Shown one piece after another: positions 42,929-50,332 of a DNA stretch of 64,000 nt (its first letter is position 1; each line of letters starts with the position of its first letter). Under the pieces are notes generated by a model that ran no database searches, had not been told where the DNA came from, and worked only from the letters and a program-made list of their open reading frames with translations. The DNA is from Botrimarina mediterranea (GTDB lineage Bacteria; Planctomycetota; Planctomycetia; Pirellulales; Lacipirellulaceae). Where the stretch lies: NCBI RefSeq assembly GCF_007753265.1, contig NZ_CP036349.1, forward strand, positions 1,831,363-1,895,362, in the 5' to 3' direction. Both the position numbers and the translations under genes were made by a program.

Positions 42929-45856
42929 ATGCCCCTCCGCCGCCAACTGCTGACCCGCCTCGCCACGGCCCTCCTGGTCGCGGTTTTTGCTGTTCCTGCC
43001 CTGGGGGCCGAGTCGGAGATCGTCGGCCTGCTGGCGGTGGCCCTTGAGCCCGCCGTCGCCAAGGACCTGGGCTTGTCCGACGACCAACTCGGCAAGCTCC
43101 AGGCGCTCGCCGACGAGCGCGAGATGAAGGGGATGACCCAGGCGATGAAGGTCGCCAACCTGCCGCGCGACGAGCAGGTCGCCCAGCTCGCCGACTTTCG
43201 GGCGGAGAGCGAGCGGATGGCGTTCGAGGTTCTGACGGCGGAGCAGACAGCGAAGCTGCGCGACGTGGCCCGCGGTCGGGACGACGCGGCTCTCGAGCCG
43301 GTTGAGAAAGAATCCACCGCGGAGGACGCGGAGGTAAGGGACACCGTGATTACGGCGCCATCGTCCGATCCGAGCAAAGAGGAAAGCGCAGAGGAAAGCG
43401 AACAGGACGAAGTTGCCGAGGAGGAATCCGCGGCTCGCCCGCTTAGCGGCGAAACGCCAGCCGTTGCCACTACGATCCCCAACGACGGCAAGCTCTCGTT
43501 CAACTTCAAGCAGCAACCCTGGGCCGACGTCATCCGTTGGTTCGCCGACCAAGCGGGCCTGTCGTTGATCGTCGATCAGACGCCTCCGGGGACGCTTACC
43601 TATCGCGACGACCGCCGCTACACGCCCGCCGAGGCGCTCGACGTGCTCAATGGCGTGTTGCTCACCAAGGGTTACACGCTCGTCCGCAAAGACCGCATGC
43701 TGCTGGTGATCGACCTCGAACAAGACGTGATCCCGCCGAACGTCGTCACCGACGTGCCGCTCGAGCAGCTCGACGAGCGTGGCGAGTACGAGCTGGTGCG
43801 GGTGCTGGTGGAGCTTGGCGATGTCGACGCCACGACGGCGGCCGACTCGCTGCTGCGGCTAGTGGGTCCGCAGGGGGCGGTGGTCGTGCTCCCCGAAGCC
43901 AAAATGCTGCAGATCACCGAAGCCGCCGGGCGGATCCGCACGATGATTGCGGTCATCGACGCCATGAAGCGCGCCGCGACGCCCGTAATGAACGCCGAGG
44001 CCGAACTGCGTTCCTATCCGCTGGGCGGCGCCGACGGTGCGACGGCCCTGGCGATCCTGCAGACGCTGCTCGAAGGGACCGGTTCCGCACGTTTGGCGGT
44101 CGATCAGCAGACCGGCAGCCTGATCGCCCTGGCCACGCCGTCCGAGCACCTGGCGATCCAGCAGACGCTCGAGAAGCTCCAGACCGATGGCCGACGTGTC
44201 GACGTGATCCCCGTCAAGAAGGTGAACCCGACGACCGCCGCGGCGCTCGTGAATCGGCTCTTCAACCCGACCGTTGGGGACGCGAAGACACGCGACCCCA
44301 ACGCCCCCGTCATCGAGGCCGACCGCTACTCCGACGCGCTGTTGGTGCGCGGCACGGCCGACCAGGTGCGGCAGGTCCGCGAACTGGTGAGCCAGCTCGA
44401 CGAGTCGGACACGTCCGCCGAAACCACCGCGCGCGGCCCGGTGCGGACGCTGCCGATCTCCGGCCCCGAGTTGCAGCGAGCCCTCGAGCAGATCGAGACC
44501 CTCTGGCCGACGTACCGCGAAAACCCGCTACGGGTCACCAACCCGGGGCAGGGCATCCCCAGCTTCCGCCCCGGCGCCGAAGTCGAGCGCGAGCTCGAGC
44601 AGGGCGATGACCCGCTCGACATGCTCTACGGCGAACCCGCTTCGCAAGAGCAGCCGCCGCGCCGATCGACCAAGCCAAACAGCCGGACGACCTCGGCGCC
44701 GACGACGGGCTCGCCATTTCGCTTCGCGGCCCAGCCAGGAGAGGTTGCCGAAGAGACCGACGGCGCCGAGCCGATCTACATCTCGCCGGGCGTCGGCTCG
44801 ACGGTGATCGCCAGCCGCGACGCCGAGGCGCTCGACGCGCTCGAGGACCTGCTCGCCTCGGTGCTCGACATGCAGACCACCGGCGGCAAGGAGTACGCGG
44901 TCTACTACCTCAAGTTTTCCGAAGCGACGACCGCCGCGGCGCTGCTCACGACCATCTTCGGCGGCGACAGCGGCGGCGGTGGCGGCAGCCTGATGGGCGA
45001 CCTCGCCGGCGCCGCGATGGGTGGCGGAGCGGGCGGCGACCTCGTCGGCGACCTGCTAGGCATGGGGGGCGGCGCGACCGACAGCGTCGGCTTCAGTTCC
45101 GTCTCGGTTGATATCGTCCCCGACGTGCGCCTCAACGCCCTGTACGTCTATGCGACGCCGCAGGACCTGCAAACCGTCAATCGATTGCTCCGCGTCATCG
45201 ACCAGCCGCGTGGCCCGGACCGCATCGAGTCCGTTGGCGTGCCGCGGCTCATCAAGCTCTACAACACCGAAGTCTCCGACGTCGCGACGGTGGTGAGGCA
45301 AGTCTTCGAGGACCGTATCGGCTCGTCCGCCGGCGGCGGCGGGCAACCCAGCCCGCAAGAGCTGCTCCGCGCCCTGCAGGGCGGCGAGAAGGGCGCCAAT
45401 GACCAAGAGCCCGAGAAGATGTCGATCGGCATCGACGAGCGCAGCAACTCGCTGGTGGTCCGTTCGAGCGAGCCGCTCTTCGAAGAGGTAAAGACGCTCG
45501 TCGAACAACTCGACCGCGCCGGCGTCGAGCGCCCGGTCTCGACGCGCGTCGTGTCGCTCCGCAACACGGGGAGCGAGGCCCTCAAAGAGACGCTCGTCTC
45601 GCTGCTGGGCGACAAAGCGGTCGTCAGCGGCGAAACGCCGGCGGCCCAGAATGATCAATCCCGTCGAGAGTCGGGCCGCGGCGAGAGCAACAACAACAAC
45701 GACGACGCCGATCGCCAACGCCGCGAGATGCAGCAACGCATCGAGCGATTCCGCGACTTCCAACGCACGATCGAACGCATGCGCGGCGGCGGAGGAGGTG
45801 GCCGCGGAGGCCGTGGCGGTGGTGGCCCGCCGGGCGGCGGTCGAGGTGGCCGCTAA
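42929..45856 (+). CDS. Secretin N-domain repeat protein without pore domain
   Basis: A 975-residue secreted protein. The start at 42929 precedes a signal peptide (PLRRQLLTRLATALLVAVFAVPALG). A helical region (about 25-115) is followed by acidic low-complexity sequence. From about residue 188 an STN/secretin-N domain begins (LSFNFKQQPWADVIRWFADQ), followed by several NolW-type beta-alpha repeats (for example YELVRVLVELGDVDATTAADSLL, VDVIPVKKVNPTTAAALVNRL). The protein ends in a Gly/Arg-rich tail (about 951-975) with no recognisable C-terminal pore domain. It may be an outer-membrane-associated partner of a type II-like system; function unknown. Confidence 0.7.
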   Translation: MPLRRQLLTRLATALLVAVFAVPALGAESEIVGLLAVALEPAVAKDLGLSDDQLGKLQALADEREMKGMTQAMKVANLPRDEQVAQLADFRAESERMAFEVLTAEQTAKLRDVARGRDDAALEPVEKESTAEDAEVRDTVITAPSSDPSKEESAEESEQDEVAEEESAARPLSGETPAVATTIPNDGKLSFNFKQQPWADVIRWFADQAGLSLIVDQTPPGTLTYRDDRRYTPAEALDVLNGVLLTKGYTLVRKDRMLLVIDLEQDVIPPNVVTDVPLEQLDERGEYELVRVLVELGDVDATTAADSLLRLVGPQGAVVVLPEAKMLQITEAAGRIRTMIAVIDAMKRAATPVMNAEAELRSYPLGGADGATALAILQTLLEGTGSARLAVDQQTGSLIALATPSEHLAIQQTLEKLQTDGRRVDVIPVKKVNPTTAAALVNRLFNPTVGDAKTRDPNAPVIEADRYSDALLVRGTADQVRQVRELVSQLDESDTSAETTARGPVRTLPISGPELQRALEQIETLWPTYRENPLRVTNPGQGIPSFRPGAEVERELEQGDDPLDMLYGEPASQEQPPRRSTKPNSRTTSAPTTGSPFRFAAQPGEVAEETDGAEPIYISPGVGSTVIASRDAEALDALEDLLASVLDMQTTGGKEYAVYYLKFSEATTAAALLTTIFGGDSGGGGGSLMGDLAGAAMGGGAGGDLVGDLLGMGGGATDSVGFSSVSVDIVPDVRLNALYVYATPQDLQTVNRLLRVIDQPRGPDRIESVGVPRLIKLYNTEVSDVATVVRQVFEDRIGSSAGGGGQPSPQELLRALQGGEKGANDQEPEKMSIGIDERSNSLVVRSSEPLFEEVKTLVEQLDRAGVERPVSTRVVSLRNTGSEALKETLVSLLGDKAVVSGETPAAQNDQSRRESGRGESNNNNDDADRQRREMQQRIERFRDFQRTIERMRGGGGGGRGGRGGGGPPGGGRGGR

Positions 45857-45888
45857 CGCACTCCACTCGCCCCTCCACTAACGTCTGA

Positions 45889-45955
45889 GCCGTGGGCGGT
45901 AGCCCTCGGTGGGAACCCGCGTACCCGCTGCCCACCGAGGGCTACCGCCCACGGC
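45889..45955. repeat. Palindrome, GCCGTGGGCGGTAGCCC family
   Basis: Arms GCCGTGGGCGGTAGCCCTCG and the perfect complement, around the loop GTGGGAACCCGCGTACCCGC. Related copies at 61568-61633 and, split, at 12854-13130. Confidence 0.88.
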
Positions 45956-45999
45956 TAAGACATTACTCACGTGGGGGTCAGCGCGGTACGGGGTTTGAC

Positions 46000-46788
46000 C
46001 TAGCGCCCCGACTCCAACGCTTCCGTCGCGGTGATGATCCCGTCACCATCCGCATCCTTCGACGTGAAGTCACGCACGGTCGAGCTGTTCCACGAACGGC
46101 TCCACTCGTGCATGGCGACCTGCCCGTCGCCGTCGCGGTCACGCTGGCTGAACCAGCTCGGCAGGCCTTCCGCTGGCAGCTTTTCACTGGGCGTGGCGAT
46201 GCGGTAGGACCTCATGGTCAGGGGCGCGCCAGTCGGTGATTTGGGCGCCCCACGGCTGAAATCGACGAGCTCATTGAGGTCGACTTTCCCGTCGTTGTTC
46301 TTGTCGTACTTGGCGATCTTGGACCGATCCAATTCTTCGTCGGAGATAACACTGTCGCGATTGGTGTCGTACCGCCTCATGGCCGCGTCGGCCCATTGAC
46401 GATCTCGATCGCTCGAATCGGCTGTTGGCCGTGCGGCTTCATTGGGCTTCGAGGACCCAAATCCCCGACCTTCGGTCGCCGCCTTCGGCTTGCCAAACCC
46501 CATCGACTCGTTCGCCGGCGAGAGGCTTCGCGGTGGCGCGACAACCGTCGGCGCCCTCTCGTCCTCGTCGTCGCGATCCTCACGGCGGTCACGGCCACGG
46601 CGCCAATCTCGGCCTCTCTCGCGGCGATCTTCGCGATCGCCGTCCTCCGAACGTCCCCAGCGGCCGCGGCGTTCACGGTCGCCCGAGTCCTCCTGCCCGT
46701 AACCGACGGCCGGGACCGCTAGCATCAGGGCCGCGACGAGGCCAATCAGCAGGCGGGCGAACGATTCGTTGTGACGATCGGCGAGCAT
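46000..46788 (-). CDS. Secreted EF-hand protein
   Basis: About 262 residues from the ATG at 46788; a possible GTG-side start at 46833 adds 15. A signal-like hydrophobic stretch (LLIGLVAALMLAVPAVGYG) is followed by an Arg/Asp-rich region. Four calcium-binding loops follow: DTNRDSVISDEE, DKNNDGKVDLNE, DRDGDGQVAMHE and DADGDGIITATE. The loops have the DxDxDG pattern of EF-hands and sit in two pairs. Probably a periplasmic or cell-surface calcium-binding protein. Divergent from cinA (about 83 bases between starts). Confidence 0.8.
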   Translation of the reverse strand: MLADRHNESFARLLIGLVAALMLAVPAVGYGQEDSGDRERRGRWGRSEDGDREDRRERGRDWRRGRDRREDRDDEDERAPTVVAPPRSLSPANESMGFGKPKAATEGRGFGSSKPNEAARPTADSSDRDRQWADAAMRRYDTNRDSVISDEELDRSKIAKYDKNNDGKVDLNELVDFSRGAPKSPTGAPLTMRSYRIATPSEKLPAEGLPSWFSQRDRDGDGQVAMHEWSRSWNSSTVRDFTSKDADGDGIITATEALESGR

Positions 46789-46871
46789 CGGACGGTTTAG
46801 GCGGGGGGCGTCGCTGCGGAACGAAGGGACCACTACATTCTAACCCACACACCACCCAGAGGTTCCGCAAA

Positions 46872-48059
46872 TTGGCCACCGAAGCCCCACCGCCCGAAGA
46901 GGCCGACGAAACCCCGCTGGTCGCCGAGGTCATCGCCATCGGTGACGAGCTGACGACCGGTCAGCGGCTCGACACCAACAGCCAGTGGCTCGCCCAGCGG
47001 CTCACCGACCTGGGCCTCGTGGTGCGGTACCATACGACCGTTGCCGATGACCTGCAGGCCAACGTTGAGGTCTTCCAGAACGCCGCCGGGCGGGCCGATG
47101 TGGTGGTCTCCACCGGCGGGCTCGGCCCCACGGCGGACGACCTCACCCGCGACGCGATGGCCGCCGCGGCAGGCGTGCCGCTAGTGGAGCACTCCGAGTT
47201 GGTCGAGCATACCGAGCGTCTCTGGACCTCCCGCGGCCGCGCCATGCCGCCGCAGAACCGCCGCCAAGCCCAGCTCCCCGAGCACGCCCGCGCGATTCCC
47301 AACCCCGGCGGCACGGCGCCGGGCGTCGATCAAACCGTTGGACGCTGTCGCCTGTTCGCCCTCCCCGGCGTGCCCGCCGAGATGGTCGACATGTGGACCG
47401 CGACCGTCGCCCCGGCGATCGCGGCTAAGACGACCCGCTCGCGCGTCACCTGCCATTGGCTCGTCAAATGCTTCGGCGCCGGCGAGAGCGCCGTCGAAGG
47501 GATGCTGCCCGATCTCATCGCCCGCGGCCGCTATCCGCTGGTAGGCATCACCGCGAGCCAAGCGACGATCACGCTCCGGGTCACCGCCAGCGGCGCTGAC
47601 GAAGCGGCGTGTCTCGCAGCGATGGAACCCACGCTTGAAGAGATCCGTACCAAACTCGGCGACCTCATCTATGCCGAGCAACCAGGCGGCGATGTCGAGA
47701 TCGAGTTGTCGACCGTCGTCATGCGCCTGCTGGTGGGTCGCGACGCAATGCTCGCCGTCACCGAAGGCATGACCGGCGGCCTCCTCGCGCACTGGCTCAT
47801 CGACGCCGATGCGGGGCGCAACATCCTCACCTCCACTTCCTGGTCCGCCAACGCCGTGACGACGACAAGAGCGTCCTTCACGCACCATCTAGCAATCGGT
47901 AACGCAAGAGACGGCGTTGTCCCGATCGAGGTCATCACACCACAAGGCGCTGTTCAAAAAGACATCCAACTCGTCGGCCACCCGTCCATCCAACGCCCGC
48001 TCGTCGCCAAACACGCCCTCAACCTGCTCCGCTTAGAACTCTTGAAACAAAGCCAATAG
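46872..48059 (+). CDS. cinA: CinA-family protein with degenerate amidase domain
   Basis: A 395-residue protein starting from TTG at 46872; no ATG fits the N-terminus, and AGAGG precedes it. The N-terminal molybdopterin-binding-like domain is intact: AEVIAIGDELTTGQRLDTNSQ and VVSTGGLGPTADDLTRDAM. The C-terminal nicotinamide-nucleotide amidase domain is degraded: the usual AESCTGG reads TEGMTGG (residues 297-303), so the catalytic Ser is Gly, and the following catalytic block is short. It may keep only pyrophosphatase-like activity. nadE lies 166 bases downstream on the same strand, an NAD-salvage-related neighbour. Confidence 0.85.
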   Translation: MATEAPPPEEADETPLVAEVIAIGDELTTGQRLDTNSQWLAQRLTDLGLVVRYHTTVADDLQANVEVFQNAAGRADVVVSTGGLGPTADDLTRDAMAAAAGVPLVEHSELVEHTERLWTSRGRAMPPQNRRQAQLPEHARAIPNPGGTAPGVDQTVGRCRLFALPGVPAEMVDMWTATVAPAIAAKTTRSRVTCHWLVKCFGAGESAVEGMLPDLIARGRYPLVGITASQATITLRVTASGADEAACLAAMEPTLEEIRTKLGDLIYAEQPGGDVEIELSTVVMRLLVGRDAMLAVTEGMTGGLLAHWLIDADAGRNILTSTSWSANAVTTTRASFTHHLAIGNARDGVVPIEVITPQGAVQKDIQLVGHPSIQRPLVAKHALNLLRLELLKQSQ

Positions 48060-48060
48060 A

Positions 48061-48211
48061 TCTCGTGCAGAGCCGCGGAGACGCAGAGCCATCGGTTCAC
48101 TTTGCGCCTTCGCGCCTTTGCGTGAGACATCTCGTCAAGCCTCACGCAAAGGCGCAAAGCCGCCAAGTCAGTAGCCATCGAATCCTCTGCGTCTCCGCGT
48201 CTATGCGCGAA
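48061..48211. repeat. Two-layer nested palindrome between cinA and nadE
   Basis: Outer arms CGGAGACGCAGAG and CTCTGCGTCTCCGCG; inner palindrome of the CACGCAAAGGCGC family. Fills nearly the whole gap. Confidence 0.8.
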
Positions 48212-48225
48212 ACAATAACGTACCC

Positions 48226-50139
48226 ATGCCACTGATCCGCCTCGCCGCCGTCGCTATCAATCAGACGCCCCTCGACTGGGAGGCGAACCTGCGCCGCGTG
48301 GTCGCCGCGATCGACGCCGCCCGTGACGCCGGCGCCCGGCTGGTCTGTCTGCCCGAGCTGTGCCTCAACGGCTACGGCTGTGAAGACCTGTACTTTGCGA
48401 AGCACCTGCGAGAGCGGTCGTTGCGATCGCTCATCGAGTTGAAGCCGCAGACACGTGGCGTCGCCGTCACGGTCGGCCTGCCACTCGAGATTGCCGGCAA
48501 GCTCTACAACGCCGAGGCGATGCTTGTCGATGGGCGTCTTCTGGGGATGTCGCTCAAGCAACACTTGGCGAACGACGGGCTGCACTACGAGGCCCGTTGG
48601 TTCACCCCGTGGCCCGCGGGGGGGCGAACAACGGTCGAGGTCGATGGCGAGACAATCCCCGTCGGCGAACTCGTCTTCGAATTTGACGGCGTCGGCCTCG
48701 GCGTCGAAATCTGCCGCGACGCTTGGGTCGGCGCCGAACGCCCGGCGCATCGCTACGCCAAACGCGGCGTCTCGGTGCTATTGAACCCTTCGGCGAGCCA
48801 CTTCGCGTTCGGAAAGCAAGCGATCCGCGACGGCCATGCCCTCGACGGCGCGCGAATCGTCAACGGTCTCTTCCTTTACACGAACCTGCTCGGCAACGAG
48901 TCGGGCCGCGCGATCTTCGACGGCGGGCCGTTCTTCGCGAGGGCGACAGGCGACGGTGAGGCCGAACTGCTCGCCGGCGCGGCGCCCTTCTCGTGCCGTG
49001 ACTTTGTCGTCAGCCTGGTCGACGGCGATGTCGAAGCCCGCCCCGGTGAGGGTCGGATCGCGACCGGCTGGTCGATTGCCAGTGACGAATCGGTTCAGAG
49101 GCAAACGCCCACGCTTAGAGGCGAGCGGCTCTCCAAGTTCGAAGAGTTCAGCCGCGCCGTGCCGCTGGGTCTCCTTGACTATCTGCGGAAGAGCGGCGCC
49201 AAGGGTTTCGTGATTTCGCTCAGCGGCGGCGCCGACTCGGCCGCCTGCGCCGCGCTGGTGTGGCTGATAGTGAAGCGCGTTGTCGACGAAGTCGGCTTCG
49301 CGGGACTCGCCCAACGGTTGCCCAACACGCCTACTCTTGACGGTGCGAATGAGGTCCGTTCGGCGGTGCGATGCCTGCTCACGACCGTTTATCAAGCAAC
49401 GAAGAACTCGTCCGACGTGACGCGGAGCGCCGCTGCGACCGTTGCGGACGCCGTCGGCGCCGAGCATCACAAGTGGTCGATCGACGCGCTCGTCGATGAC
49501 TGCGTCAAGCTCGCCGCAACGGCCGTAGGGCGCGAGCTGACTTGGGAGACGGACGACATCGCCCTGCAGAACATCCAGGCCCGTGTCCGCGCGCCGGGCG
49601 TGTGGATGCTCGCCAACTTGAAGAGCGCCCTGCTCATCACCACCGGCAACCGCAGCGAGGCGTCGGTCGGCTACGCAACGATGGATGGCGACACGGCCGG
49701 CGGCCTCGCCCCGATCGCCGGCATCGATAAGGCGTTCATCCGCGAGTGGCTCCGCTGGATGGAGACCGAAGGACCCGAGGGCGTTGGTCCCTTGCCAGAG
49801 TTGCACGCCGTCAACGCCCAGCAACCGACCGCCGAGCTACGGCCCCTGGCGACGCATCAGACCGACGAGGCCGACCTGATGCCCTACCCGGTGCTCGACG
49901 CCATCGAGCGCTCGATGATCGCTCACCTCGACCCGCGCGATGAAACCCTACGCCGCCTCGGCGAGGCGTTCCCACAGTACGACGCCGCGCAGCTCGCCAA
50001 GTGGACCGACCGTTTCTGGCGCCTGTGGCGCGCGAGCCAATGGAAACGCGAACGCCTCGCGCCGAGTTTTCACATCGACACGCACAACGTTGATTCGCGC
50101 TCGTGGCGGCGCTGGCCAATACTCAGCGGCGAGGGGTGA
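48226..50139 (+). CDS. nadE: Glutamine-dependent NAD+ synthetase
   Basis: A 637-residue two-domain enzyme making NAD from deamido-NAD, ATP and glutamine. The N-terminal nitrilase-like domain has LPELCLNGYG (catalytic Glu), LKQHLAND (Lys) and GVEICRDAW with Cys163. The C-terminal ATP-pyrophosphatase domain has SGGADSAA (333-340) and later TTGNRSEASVGYATMDGDTAGGL, the NadE motif. Length is typical of the fused form. It is likely expressed after cinA. Confidence 0.95.
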   Translation: MPLIRLAAVAINQTPLDWEANLRRVVAAIDAARDAGARLVCLPELCLNGYGCEDLYFAKHLRERSLRSLIELKPQTRGVAVTVGLPLEIAGKLYNAEAMLVDGRLLGMSLKQHLANDGLHYEARWFTPWPAGGRTTVEVDGETIPVGELVFEFDGVGLGVEICRDAWVGAERPAHRYAKRGVSVLLNPSASHFAFGKQAIRDGHALDGARIVNGLFLYTNLLGNESGRAIFDGGPFFARATGDGEAELLAGAAPFSCRDFVVSLVDGDVEARPGEGRIATGWSIASDESVQRQTPTLRGERLSKFEEFSRAVPLGLLDYLRKSGAKGFVISLSGGADSAACAALVWLIVKRVVDEVGFAGLAQRLPNTPTLDGANEVRSAVRCLLTTVYQATKNSSDVTRSAAATVADAVGAEHHKWSIDALVDDCVKLAATAVGRELTWETDDIALQNIQARVRAPGVWMLANLKSALLITTGNRSEASVGYATMDGDTAGGLAPIAGIDKAFIREWLRWMETEGPEGVGPLPELHAVNAQQPTAELRPLATHQTDEADLMPYPVLDAIERSMIAHLDPRDETLRRLGEAFPQYDAAQLAKWTDRFWRLWRASQWKRERLAPSFHIDTHNVDSRSWRRWPILSGEG

Positions 50140-50152
50140 TCACGCCAGCGAT

Positions 50153-50238
50153 TGTAGGAGGCGTCTCCGACGCCGATTACGGTATCCATTCCGAAACGGG
50201 ATGGTGCGTGTCATCGGCGTCGGAGACGCCTCCTACAA
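50153..50238. repeat. Palindrome, TGTAGGAGGCGTCTCC family, copy 2
   Basis: Paired with 22753-22840; near-perfect arms. Confidence 0.85.
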
Positions 50239-50282
50239 ATGGCATGCAGTCCGAACGGCTCAGCAATCCCTAGCCCGCTACA

Positions 50283-50311
50283 TGCGAGCCGGGAAGCGTC
50301 AGCTCCCGGAG
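50283..50311. repeat. Single arm of the TGCGAGCCGGGAAGCGTCAG family
   Basis: Matches 42689-42717; its partner arm is absent here, so it is a half-repeat. Confidence 0.7.
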
Positions 50312-50332
50312 TGAACCCGCGACACGCCGCAT

